Below are positions 34,223-45,195 of a stretch of DNA of 64,000 nt, piece by piece. The stretch's first letter is position 1. Every line of letters starts with the position of its first letter. This stretch comes from Mortierella sp. BCC40632 (taxonomy: Eukaryota; Mortierellomycota; Mortierellomycetes; Mortierellales; Mortierellaceae). A model generated the notes under the pieces. That model did not search any database, was not told the origin of the DNA, and was given only the letters and a program-made list of their open reading frames with translations. The stretch lies in the NCBI GenBank assembly GCA_011634665.1, contig WAEK01000007.1, positions 1,947,001 through 2,011,000 on the forward strand, written 5' to 3'. A program made the position numbers and the translations under genes.

Positions 34223-37200
34223 ATGTCAACACCAACAAGATCGCGTCGATTGCGTAATGAAAGAGGACAAGGATCCGTCGCAGAACCTTCTCATGCACCG
34301 GCCTCAACTCACGCACCGGCCTCAACTCATGCACCAGCCTCTACTCCAACACGATCATCCCTTCGGCAAGCACATAATGCTCAACGAGCTCAACAGCGGC
34401 AACAGCAGCAGACTACGCCAGGTCGAAACACAGAGCTGTCCTCACAAGGCTCCTCCAATACCCGGAGCCATGCCATCCCACAGACCCCTGTTCGACCCAG
34501 GAGTAGATTATCAACTTGGGCTCCTAGTATCTCCTCTGGAGCCACTTCCACCGGTGGTTCTTCACAACACTATACTGAAGGAGAAGTCGTATCCGGGATT
34601 GGATCCACAAGAGGAGTTGATGAACTGGACGCAGGCCTGGATACGTCTTTAATATCTGATACAGGTCATTACTGGACAACCCCATCGGCTACTCCAGCCT
34701 CCGGATCGACATCCACCTCTCCAGCCCATGTTAACAACAACATGGGTATAAATAACAACAACTCAAGTCATCTTTATATGTTCGACCCTTCTTCTCCAAC
34801 CAACAACAGTGCCTTCACAACCCCTGTTCGACCCTCGCGATATCCTCAACGCCATAGTCATCACCATCACCATCACGGAGCAGAGGATTCTAGTGCAGGC
34901 ACCGGTAACAGTGCAGGTGGTGTCTCTTCTCTTTCACTCCGATTACGTGGAGGACCCGTGAATTCGACTTCATCTTCGTTATTGATGACGACAACACCTC
35001 CCAGAATCGGGACTGGTCCAGGAGGTGAACCCTCAGCGACTACACCTTCATCCGTATCACCTTCACCAGCTCAGTTGAGACGGACATCAGGCTCAGCAGG
35101 AAGCTTGATGTCCATGTTTGCGGATCGTTCGCCAACTATAACTGGACATGGTGTAGGAGGAAGTGGAAATAATACCAGCAATGGTGGTGGAGCAGGAGGA
35201 AGTGGAGGAGGTAGTGGCATCGGAAGTAGTGGTGCTGGAACACATGGATTGACACCTATACCAAGGACACCCAGAGGAGCAGGCACACCAGGATTCCAAG
35301 GTTCAGGCACGATGAATGTAACACCATCGAAGCAAGGCATGAGGGTCATTCCATCTCCTTTTGCGAGTTCCCCTGCCAGTTGGATCGAGACACAATATCC
35401 GATCAGTTCACCCATTAAGCATCCTCAGTTTTCCAATTCGTTTTCGTCATCGAATTCTGGAGTCGGAGGGATTGGACAGGCGAGTCCATATTCGTCTCAA
35501 CAACCAATGTTGATGTCTCTGGACGAGTCTCTGGATGCTGCTGCTGCTGCTGCGGCATCATCCTCATCTACAGGGATCCAGGGACAATCCATGAGGTATC
35601 GAAGAAGTTTTGGATCCACCACAAGTGGTCGCGACTTGTCAGTGGCGGTGACCACTGCCTCCGATCTGGACCCGGATGTGTCCATAGATCATTTGGACCT
35701 TGATCTTGGACCTTTACAAGAAATCAATCGAGATCGGTCAATGGTGGACCGGTTACGAATCTGGAGAACAGATGCCATTCAACAACAAAACTACTCGAAT
35801 GCTGCCTATTGGGGAGACAAGATTCTGAGCTTTACTGGTAGGTTGCTAAGCTGGTTCATCTATTTCCCCCTCTTTCTCTTTCTTTCATTTTTTTTTGTCA
35901 TATTTAAATAGCTAGCAAGTCTGATTAACCTTATATCTTTCACCTTCAAACTAGGGGATGCAAATGATGCATTCTGGTTGGCACAAGTGTATTCACTGAA
36001 TGGAGAATATGAGCGAGCCATTGATCTATTGGAAAAAAAAGGTCTATTACAGTCCTCGGTTGCATGTCGGTATCTTGCAAGTCTATGCTCGGTAAGCAGT
36101 CGAAAGGAGGGGGGAGGGGGGAAAGAAAAGTGCTGTAATTATAAATTCTCTGTTTGCAATCCAACAGCGGACTAAATTATTTCTCTCATTTTCTCCATGT
36201 CTTCAATTTTTTTTCTCCTATATAGATAAGACAAGAAAAGTGGGCGCAGGCTCTAGAGTACTTGGGTGAAGAAAACCAGGACGTTCAGGTCAGTGAAGGA
36301 ACACAGGATGACGAAAGTGTTGTTGATGGGGATGGAGGTTTCAAGGTAAGATAATATGGTGTTGTTGATCTTCACAATAGTCTCTTTTTGATTCATGGGT
36401 AAATTGTAGAATGGAGTTTGTAAGACGGTACACAGGAGTTCTGAGCCCTGCCTTTTTTTTTTTTTTTTTCACTCTTTCTCTCGCTCTCTTTCGTTCTTTT
36501 GAATAGCTTGAAGCATCGATGTGTGTGCTACGAGGGATCGTGTACAAGCAATTTCATAATTTTGGTCAAGCCAAAGAGTGCTTTAAGCGTGCGCTTGCTT
36601 TGGATGTCAAGTGCCATGATGCCCTCGACCTTTTGATATCTAATAGCATGCTTACTATCGAAGAAGGTTTGTGCTCTTTGTATACTTTTTTGATTAATAC
36701 CAAAGGGCCAGGTTACCGTGTGCGCTCTCTTTTTCTCTCTCTCTAATTAATGGTGGCCTTGACTGCACCCGTCTTCTCTGTTCTTTTTCTGTCGACGCAT
36801 AGAACGCGAGTTAATGGATTGTCTCGAGTTTCAGAAGCAGCTTCAGGACAGTCATGATGCAGAACTTGTCAAGATGTTGTATCAAACAAAACTAAGCAAG
36901 GTAAATCCCTTTACTATCAACTGTGGTTGTCCTGTGCTGGTTTGGTTAGGGTAAGACGCGTGTGAAGAAATAAGCCCATCCACTCACGTTTGTTTTCTTT
37001 TTCTTCTTCCTACACAACCAATCTTCTACTTGATGTAGTATGACAACATTGACTTGCAGGACGAAATTTACAAGAAACTCTCTGCAAAGTTCCAAGATGA
37101 GAATGCAGATGTGCTTTTGAGTCGTGCCGAGATCTACTATACGCAGAGCCGATTCGACATGTGCTATATTTGCACCAAAAAGTAAGTGTCCTTTCATTCC

Positions 37201-38882
37201 AGGGCTTTTTTTTTTTCGTGGAGATACCTTTATTCTAGTCTTCGAAATTAAGATGTCGGGATTTGCTTTCTTTTTTAGGATCCTAAGCATGGACAAGTAC
37301 AATCTTGCATGCATGGGCATGCATGTGGTATCGCTATGCGAGATTGATCGCAAGAACGATCTCTTTATGCTTGCACACGAGCTGGTGGACCACAGGCCCA
37401 CACATGCCTTGACCTGGTTCGCTGTGGGTGCCTATTACTACAAGATTGGCAAAATGAACAAAGCAAGGGATTATTTCAAAAAGGCAACGTCTATCGATGC
37501 TCACTACCGGCCGGCTTGGTTAGGATTTGCACATTCATTTGCAGCAGAGGGAGAACACGACAAAGCTGTAGCAGCCTATGCCACCTGTTACCGATTGCTT
37601 CCAGGGTACGATGCGTGTCTACCCCCTTTTTTTTTTTCTTTGTATGTGCTTTAGTGAGTTGAGCTTACTGAATGGATAGAGCTAACTTTGACAAAATAAC
37701 GGTCTGTTGGATAGATCCCACCTGGTTCCAATGTATTTGGGGATGGAGCATCTTCGACAGAACAGCCTTCTTCTTGCAAAGCGGTATCTTGCCTCTAGTC
37801 TAGCCATTTGCGACAGTGATCCACTTTTGCTCAATGAACTGGGCGTCCTGTACTTTAACACGGGAGATTACGAAGACTCGATCAAGTACTTTAACAGGTT
37901 AATCGCAAAGCTCGTCCAAAGCTCCAGACCTCCGCCTCTCAAGATAGGACCACCAAAACCTCCATCCACGGCCGTAAACGGCAAACATGGAGACAGCACT
38001 GATGATGGAGTAAACGGAGAAGTTCCTTCGACTTTGTCTGTGGAACTTGCCTCATCAGCCTACAGATACCCCTCACATCGTCGCAACAACTTGCTCGAGA
38101 CAGCCCATCTAAACTTGGGCCATGCATACCGTAAGATTGCAGACTATGAACAAGCGGAAAAGCATTTCCTTCGTGTAGAGGCGATTGCCACATCTTCATC
38201 TGCAGCCACGTCGACCACTGGATCCTCGTCATTTCCACCAATGATGATGTCTGGAGGCGCACCCATGTCTACGAATCCAGGGACCACCTCAGCCACGGCG
38301 GCCGCTGCTGCCGCTGCGGCGATTAATCGAGATACGAGTACCAAGGCGTTAGCATTGGCTGCACTAGGATTCATTTTTCAGATTCAGGGTCGACTTGCCG
38401 AAGCCGTAGAGTATTATCACAAGACACTAGCGATCCGACCCATGGATCCAGTAGCGAACGAGATGTTGCAACGAGTTCTTGAGGAACGAGTGGAGAGTAT
38501 GGGCATGGAATGGATGAAGACATCAATTGTGCCCTTGCCAGATGATATGCGAGATGAAGAAGCCGTTGAATCACGAGCGAGGTTAATCATTGAAATGGCG
38601 GCAGCGCCTGCGACTCCTTCAACCCCTTCGTCTTCCATGTCAGGATCATCAAGAGTGAAGGGAAAACGGAGAGCGATGGAGGATGATCATGAGGATATAT
38701 CCTTGGAAGTCCACAAGAGGAAAGGCAAGGAAAGAAAGACGATTGTCGAAGACAATGATAGTGATACGCACGGGAGTCACTATAGTGGCAATCATCGGAG
38801 TCAAGGTCTGGGAGAGGAACGGAGTGAGGATCTCATTGAAGGATTGGAAGATGAGGACGATATGGACCTGATCGATGAATGA
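34223..38882 (+). CDS. CDC16: Anaphase-promoting complex subunit Cdc16/APC6-like (TPR protein)
   Basis: Model: exons 34223-35837, 35955-36091, 36226-36345, 36507-36666, 36803-36900, 37039-37181, 37279-37605 and 37715-38882; 1255 residues. From about residue 510 the protein is a TPR superhelix with the Cdc16/Cut9 pattern (DRLRIWRTDAIQQQNYSNAAYWGDK; KYLxxALxID-type repeats; HPTHALTWFAVGAYY-like motif reading RPTHALTWFAVGAYYYKIGK; PAWLGFAHSFA). Cdc16 is a core subunit of the APC/C ubiquitin ligase that drives exit from mitosis. The N-terminal 500 residues are Ser/Gly/Thr-rich and probably disordered, far longer than in yeast Cdc16, with an 18-base tandem repeat. A poly-Ala run and Ser-rich insert interrupt one TPR. 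The C-terminus is acidic (DEDDMDLIDE). The start is the ATG at 34223; upstream frame lacks another ATG. Confidence 0.9.
34296..34350 (+). repeat. 18-base tandem repeat in the Cdc16 N-terminus
   Basis: Three copies of a GCACCGGCCTCAACTCAC-like unit, encoding APASTH in tandem. In frame, so length changes would not break the gene. Confidence 0.85.
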
Positions 38883-39723
38883 AAAAAAAAAAAAAGAGGT
38901 ATCATGATCATAGAGTTTCCTCTTTTTCTGCGGTACGAGGCATATTTAATGTCTGTACCTTGTACATTACCATGAAGTCCCAGGTGACGGATCTCGTGGC
39001 ATCGCCACGGGTAAAGTACTAGTCAAATTTATAAAATTAAATGGTATTTTGCCAAGGTATCAGTTTAAGGGATACACCAAAGGAAAAGCAAAACAAAAGT
39101 TTTATATGGGATTACGATAGCTATCAAGTATATCATTGACTTGAAAGGGAAGTTAGCCAGAAACAACAACAACAGCCTCATCTTGTAACTTTTACCATCA
39201 TCTTAAAGTGAAGGATGATGGTATGAAATATAGCGTGGGGTTCACTTTAAGAACTCTGTAATTCGAGCTAGGTCTGCAGTTGACCATGATCGTTTTTGCA
39301 CCAAGATGAGACTCCAATATACGGCTAGATGACCACCTTTGCACCAAGTCAGCACACAATGCCCCCCTCAATAGGTCTCCATCCCAGTCTTACCCAGGAG
39401 TGAACGCAAGGAGACCTTGCTTGCTGAGGTAGCGCCAAAGGAGGAGCTCGATGGAACGGACGACACTGCTGACGTCTTTCCAGAGGCTCCTTCCAAGAAG
39501 ACGGTCCATGATCAGTGTCTAAAAGCCTAAAAGCGCTCTTTGTCACAAAGTTTTGCAAACGTCAGCATGAGCTTATTCACCCACTAACCTTATTTTTTTT
39601 CTCTCACACACACACTTTTGGTCCATGCACCCTGCGCCTTCTCGCTCATTATTGTCTGCACTCTCTTGTCTCTGCATCTGTTTATTAATTCTTGCCTAGG
39701 GTGTAAACACAGATAACAATCCT
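38883..39723. other. Spacer between Cdc16 and the F-box/LRR-like gene (convergent)
   Basis: About 840 bases between two convergent genes. Apart from nested inverted repeats at 39193-39251 I see nothing coding. A possible polyadenylation-type AATAAA-like context (ATTTATAAAATTAAATGG) is near 39027. Confidence 0.5.
39193..39251. repeat. Nested inverted repeats
   Basis: TACCATCATC (39193-39202) pairs with GATGATGGTA (39214-39223). The overlapping CTTAAAGTGAA (39202-39212) pairs with TTCACTTTAAG (39241-39251). The two stems exclude each other. Confidence 0.7.
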
Positions 39724-41832
39724 CTAAGTTGAAAGGGATAGCGTTGAACCACTCTCCTCATCAAATTGCTTTTTAGACCAATACTCAACCGGTATCGCTC
39801 TTGGTGAACTCAAGAGCCAATCCCGAGCATAGAGTCGGACCGGGAACTTGGATGCATTGTAGACAATTCTTTCCAGAATAGGGAAGGCACAATAAATGTA
39901 TTGTGTCAGATATCTGTCCAGAGGTTCTTCTGATGGGTAAAATCTTGTGAAATGACGCGCGAAGCGTCTTCCCTTACGATCCGAGGCTTCGATCGAAAGG
40001 GTCTTGACGGCTCCAAACATCCCTAATGGTAGAGCTATTGCCGGGAACTGAGGTCTGGATGCTCGGTCTTCGGGGTCCGGGTAATCACAAAGTAGAGTAG
40101 ATGTCATGATGGAATGGTCATTGTTATCAATCCCGGAATCCGGGATCTCAAGAAATCTGATCGGTCGCTCCTTGGAAAGCCAAGGGAAGACATGTGATGG
40201 TAATCCCAGATATTCGAGTTGATGGTCCAGACTTTCAAGAAGATCACAAACCCCGGAGAGAAAGGTTTCCTTTCTAATCCGACATGCATTCATATCAAGG
40301 TATCGAAGATGAGGACAACCCCATCGAAGGTATCGTGAACTCATTCCCAAATTCGATCCTACTGTAGGAAGGACCGAATCCGAGGAAGAAGTAGCTGCTC
40401 CTTTGGCATGAGCATTCAAAGGCTCATCAAAGGAATCCGTTGGAATAGCCTGGATCAAGGTCCTTCCTAACTGAAGCTTGAGATCTTTCATGTCGCTGAT
40501 CGCGTCAGCAGAAGAACTCAGTTCTATATGTAAACTCCTCAATTGCCAACATTGGTTGATCAATTTGCCCAGTCCAGCAAAAGATATTTCTGAGCAACCC
40601 GAGATGGATAAAGATCTCAACTGGTAATGCTTGATATCATCGTGAAGTTGGTTCAATTGTCGGGAATTGAAATGATTCTGAATACTGTCAAGCTTGATTT
40701 CCCGAAGCCTTGGAGGAGGATTCATCAACAACTCGTGAACCTGGAGATTTGCTGCGATGATCATTTGGTATTCATAATTGCTCAGTGAGATGCTTTCTAG
40801 TTTTGGGCAGAATGTAGCCACGTTCTTGAGTGTGATGTCGGTCGAATCCAGGGTCAACATCTGGAGATTGGGACTGATTTCGAGTAGTCTGTCGACAAAG
40901 TGTTGGACCTGCCTTGCTCGTTCTCCAATAAGTCGACAGAGTCGAATCTGTTGCATACGAAGGCAGTTCTTGTTCCTGGGGTTTGGCAAAAAATCAAAGA
41001 ATTGATCAGGATATTCGGGAGCTTGTCGGGTCTTGCCCTTTTCTGCGGCATCACCCTCTACAGGAACAGCCGTATCCTGCTCACCATTGGGTCTGGGATG
41101 GATAGTACGGTTTTGGGTATCTCTTTCGAAGAATCGTGCAAGAGGACTCCAAAACGAGGGCCTCTCAACTTGGAAGCGTCGCATATTTATCGGAGTTGGA
41201 GCCGCAGGAATTTGATCGGGCGATGTCACCAGCCTTAGAAAATCAATATCCAGTACCTCCAAGGAAGCACACCCTAGGAGCGCGTATAATATCAGGCTCG
41301 GTGAATAGCATGGGGTTTGATCCACGCCGACAGGTTGTGCTGCTAAGCGTAGCTCTCGCAAACATGGAAGACCTCCCTCGCCAATAAACTTTAGGAGGGT
41401 GTATTGTGGTAGCACTTGTTGGTGGTCATATGGTGGTTTGAATGACAGATATTGGAGGTTGGAGAGTCGTGCCAAAAGAGACGAGAGCTTGGCTGCATCT
41501 TGAAAGGAACGAATCTCGAGACTGACCCGCAAAAGGTTGGGACAAAAGCATGTAATCCTTTCCAGGTCAGTGTCGTCTAAACAATAGGTATTGAGCGTCC
41601 GGATGTAGTGGGCGTTCCTCGGAAAAACCTGGTCTGTGCGGACTTCGATTCTATTATATGTGACAGACTCCCAGAGGAAGCGGCGAAAGCATCTTGACCA
41701 GGCGACAGACACTAGCATGCACTTTTGGAGGTCAGTCACACCCAGGTACTGACGAATGTTGGTGGCAATCTCATTGAGTTCCAATGGCTGAGGAGAAATC
41801 TGATGAAAGTATTTGATGGATTGCTGGTTCAT
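39724..41832 (-). CDS. F-box/leucine-rich-repeat-like protein
   Basis: A single open frame of 702 residues with no intron needed. The N-terminus (about residues 15-60: LELNEIATNIRQYLGVTDLQKCMLVS has no break, then WSRCFRRFLWESV) is a degenerate F-box. The rest shows repeated Leu/Ile-rich units of 25-30 residues with CPxL and L..L.L motifs (FCPNLLRVSLEI, LSNLQYLSFK, SLEVLDIDFL, FCPKLESISLSN, CWQLRSLHIEL, CPHLRYLDMN). These are the amino-acid-type LRRs found in many early-diverging fungal F-box proteins. It probably recruits an unknown substrate to an SCF ligase. Such genes are highly expanded in Mortierella-type fungi, so the target cannot be guessed. Confidence 0.8.
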   Translation of the reverse strand: MNQQSIKYFHQISPQPLELNEIATNIRQYLGVTDLQKCMLVSVAWSRCFRRFLWESVTYNRIEVRTDQVFPRNAHYIRTLNTYCLDDTDLERITCFCPNLLRVSLEIRSFQDAAKLSSLLARLSNLQYLSFKPPYDHQQVLPQYTLLKFIGEGGLPCLRELRLAAQPVGVDQTPCYSPSLILYALLGCASLEVLDIDFLRLVTSPDQIPAAPTPINMRRFQVERPSFWSPLARFFERDTQNRTIHPRPNGEQDTAVPVEGDAAEKGKTRQAPEYPDQFFDFLPNPRNKNCLRMQQIRLCRLIGERARQVQHFVDRLLEISPNLQMLTLDSTDITLKNVATFCPKLESISLSNYEYQMIIAANLQVHELLMNPPPRLREIKLDSIQNHFNSRQLNQLHDDIKHYQLRSLSISGCSEISFAGLGKLINQCWQLRSLHIELSSSADAISDMKDLKLQLGRTLIQAIPTDSFDEPLNAHAKGAATSSSDSVLPTVGSNLGMSSRYLRWGCPHLRYLDMNACRIRKETFLSGVCDLLESLDHQLEYLGLPSHVFPWLSKERPIRFLEIPDSGIDNNDHSIMTSTLLCDYPDPEDRASRPQFPAIALPLGMFGAVKTLSIEASDRKGRRFARHFTRFYPSEEPLDRYLTQYIYCAFPILERIVYNASKFPVRLYARDWLLSSPRAIPVEYWSKKQFDEESGSTLSLST

Positions 41833-42077
41833 TCTGCAAAATGTGCTGATGTTAATGGTTGATGCTTGTTCTAGGAGACAAGGTATGATGTGTTCTCTGC
41901 AAGGACATTAGAAGATTATAAGGGCTTTGCTCAACAAACACTGCCACATGGTAGAAAGGCACAGCTCCACGTGGATTAATAATATCCCACGGATATCCAA
42001 CTTGCCATAGTCACTCGTGTGCAACCAAAAAAAAAAAAAGGTCTTTATTTCAGTCTCTCTCATGGTATCGTGTCAGT

Positions 42078-43780
42078 TTAAAGACATTCGGGCGACAGTA
42101 ACCCACGCTTCACCATAAAGTCTTCTGAGTATTTGAACAATCTCTCCTGAAGCTCCTTATTCATCGCATATGGGCCTGGAGGTAGTGAAATGTCAAAAAA
42201 AAAAAAAAAAAAAAAAGTTAGCACTTTGTTGGTATTGCATTGGTCTAAAGCTCTAAGCGACTCCTGATCTTTCACCACCATGACTTACTCGGTCGGAGTT
42301 CATGGACATCGGGTATAAAATAACGGCCTGAAAACTGCTTTTCTTCAATTTCTGGACTCGTTGCACAATATAGCGATGTTAGGGCCCCATCTTCAGGGGC
42401 TCGGCCCAAAAGGGAACGAGTCACTGAAGCGACTTTAGATATCATATAGTTCATTGCGCCTTCGACATCGCCATCGATTCCTGTTTGGCAGTACCCTGGA
42501 TTGGTTGAGTTGACATATACGTCGGTATACCCCTGCGCTCTTAGTCGCCGCTCTAGCGCCTTCACATAGAGAATATTGGCCAGCTTGGACCGGTTATAAT
42601 TGACCACGGGTGATTCGGCATCCGGCTGACTCAGTGTCCCGAACTGTATCCCTCCCTGAGGTACTTCAAGCTCATGTGCCAATGAACTTCGGGCGTACAT
42701 TTCCCGTAGATTAAAGGAAGAAATAGTTGGAGAGTTGAATGACGTCAATCATTTGAGTTGGCGCGTGTGGGCTTTCTCCCTGCAACAGAGCGTAAAAAAA
42801 AAACTCTAACCTGACACAAACTATCCTTGATGGTCTTGACTCAATCAGCCTGGGGAGTAGGAGCTGTGTAAGAAGGAAATGACTGGAAAGGAGCGGAAGC
42901 ATTTGCACATTGTCAACAAAATGGGACGAGTTTGCATAGTATTAAAAAAAAAAATGAAGAAGGATGACAGCTCTTTGAGAAGAGAGATGTTCTTGTGATA
43001 GAAGGTCCGCCCCAGATTGTGTAACTGCTGTCATCTGCAATATTTGATGGTGGTAAAAGGGTGGTAAAAGGATCTCCACGAGCTTTTACACAACGAGCGG
43101 GTCTTTGGGCGTGCAGTTGACGCCCAGCAAGTGCTCACCACCTGAAGCGCCCTCACGCCCTCCTGCATAAGGATGTGGAGTCACAACGAGAATTGAGATG
43201 TCTCTGGACCTGAGTAAGCACAGTAATGTTGCTTACGAAGCATTGGTGCAAGGGGTAGAGTGAGAGAGAGTGAGAGAGCGCGCGCTGGAGAGAAAAAGAG
43301 AGAGAATAGATACTCAGACTTTGGCGCGTAAGAGACTTACCCCATGTGGTTGACGGCAAAAACAAGTTCGATACCATCCTTACTAAGGGTTGGAGGTACG
43401 AGTCCTAGTCCAGCGTTATTGACAAGGATATCCAGTCGAATTTTTCTTGCTAAAAACTCTTTAGCAGATCGAGCAATCGACCTCAGGTCCGAGAGATCCA
43501 GGTACATAAAGTCTACTTTTGGGTGAAGATGTGGTGCTGTCTCTGCCATCTCGCGCTCAATTTTTTCGATAGCGTCGCGAGCTTTGGCAGGGCTACGACA
43601 CGCCAAAAAGACATGAGCTCCATTGAGAGCTAGTGCGAGTGCGGTATGATAACCGAGGCCAGCGTTGCCTCCGGTGACGATGGCAACCTTGGACTGGAGA
43701 TTGGGGATCTTTTCCAGCGAGAAAGTACTAGGTTGGACATAAGTTTTCCAGTAGTCGATGTTGTAGAGCGATTCGAGCAT
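42078..43780 (-). CDS. Short-chain dehydrogenase/reductase (retinol dehydrogenase/WWOX-like SDR)
   Basis: Model: exons 43780-43341, 42882-42811, 42686-42289 and 42175-42078; 335 residues, phases closing exactly. The Rossmann motif TGGNAGLG lies at about residues 34-41, DLSDL at the acidic position, NNAG at about 112, the substrate-side serine in VCVSSLAHE, and the catalytic YNRSK in exon 3. A PGYCQT stretch follows. It is an NAD(P)-dependent oxidoreductase with 11-cis/all-trans retinol DH-like architecture; in fungi the substrate is usually unknown. The acceptor of exon 3 is CGAAG at 42688-42687. A stronger-looking TGCAG upstream (near 42779) would lead into stops in every frame. Intron 1 (458 bases) is the largest; introns 2 and 3 carry A/T runs. 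Confidence 0.88.
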
Positions 43781-45195
43781 GGCAGGCTGAATGAATTCGA
43801 TCAAGAAAGAAAAAAATGTTGGGGAAGAATGGATGGAAGGAAGAAGAGAGATGTGTTGCATCCTTTTTTTTTTTTTTTTTTTGCTCGTGAACGTGACTGG
43901 TGTCTGTCCGACTGTGTGCTCGACTTTTTTTTTGGTTTTTGGTTTTTTTGTCTTCGCCCAGCTGTCCATTTTCTCATGGGAATTGCTCCCTGCCTTTCCT
44001 CCTCTTCCCTTTCCCGCGTGGTCATCTCGCTCGAGCCAGCGTGTGCATGACGCGGATGAGAGTGCTCGCTCGGCTCCGGCTGCGGAGCGGATGTGGACGG
44101 GCAGACATCTCTCCTTTTGGACATTATTCATCAGACTGAACGGAATTGACCAAATGCGTTCAGTCTTGCCGGCGGCTGTCCGACCCGTACTCGGCGGGAT
44201 ACACGCGACGGCACATCGATCCAAGGACAGAAGTGCAAGAAGGAAGGGTAAACTTTATTACACAGACCTGATGGGACTCTTTCTGCGCGGGTCGCTTAGG
44301 TCGTTTTTTTTATATTTTCAATCCATTTCTCCTTTCCAGTTGCTGTGTCGCTACAAACAGGAAATTGCCCAGTCACTGCCTCCGCCTCCTCTTCCTCTTC
44401 GTCTCCGCCTCCTCTTCCTCTCTCTTCTCTCTCTTCTCTCTTTCTCTCTCTCTCTCTCTCCCTCTTCTCTCTCTCTCCCTTTCCCTCCATCCCCGCTCCA
44501 CTCTTTTTTTTTTTTTCCATCTCGCTCATTCTCTCGCTTATTCATTCTCCCTAATATTTCTCCTCTTTCTCTCTTTCTCTTCTTGTCTTTCCTGTCCATC
44601 TCTTTCATCCGACTGTTTTTTTTTTTCCATCGCGATTGGATCATCTCTCTCCTCCTCCTCATATCGCCCCCCTTTCCCTCTCTCTTTCTTTTTTTCTTCT
44701 TCTTCTTTTTGCTCTCTTCTGCATCGTTCGTTATTGCTCCCATCGGAGATAAATGAGTTGAACATTAAATCCTGATCCACCTGCTTATTACACCCTTGCT
44801 GACACCTTGCTGACACGCCCTGTCGAGCTACAGCTCTCACCCATTCGGATCGCTGCAATCGCCCTTCTCTTTCCTCCTCTTTCTTTTTTTTTACTTCTAA
44901 TCAAGGGTCGATTCCCCGAGGCGGACTAGCGCCTTATTCTCTACTCTCTCTCTCTCTCTACTCACTTTCCCTGCAGGTTGTTGTCTAAATTCGTACAGTC
45001 AGCCCAACTTTCTCACTCTCTCTTTCTCTCTTTCCTATTTGAATTATTATTTATTTTTCCCTTCCCTCCTCGCATCTGCGCACTTTCCTCTCTCTCCCCT
45101 CCCCCTCTTCCTTTCTTCTCTTCTTCCTCCGGCCCCTGTCGCTCCCATCCCTTCCCTCGCCGGTGACTCTGTAGACTCCCATCTAGCTTCGCCCA
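43781..45195. other. Divergent promoter region, strongly pyrimidine-rich
   Basis: Spacer between the dehydrogenase (minus) and the Zn2Cys6 factor (plus). On the plus strand 44370-45130 is almost entirely C/T, with CT, CCT and TTC runs and several T runs. Frames through it give only Ser/Leu/Phe or Arg/Glu/Lys runs. No supported gene. Confidence 0.6.

Noticed and set aside
42740..42760. In-frame TGA suggesting a broken dehydrogenase gene
   Set aside because: The stop lies in an intron. Joining 42811 to 42686 keeps phase and restores the VSSLAHE...YNRSK motifs.
44351..44775. Overlapping Ser/Leu/Phe and Arg/Glu/Lys ORFs
   Set aside because: Both are products of one long CT/CCT-rich promoter stretch read on two strands.
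44900..44925. tRNA-like GGGTCGATTCCCC
   Set aside because: Lacks the TTC of a B box, and no cloverleaf can be drawn around it.
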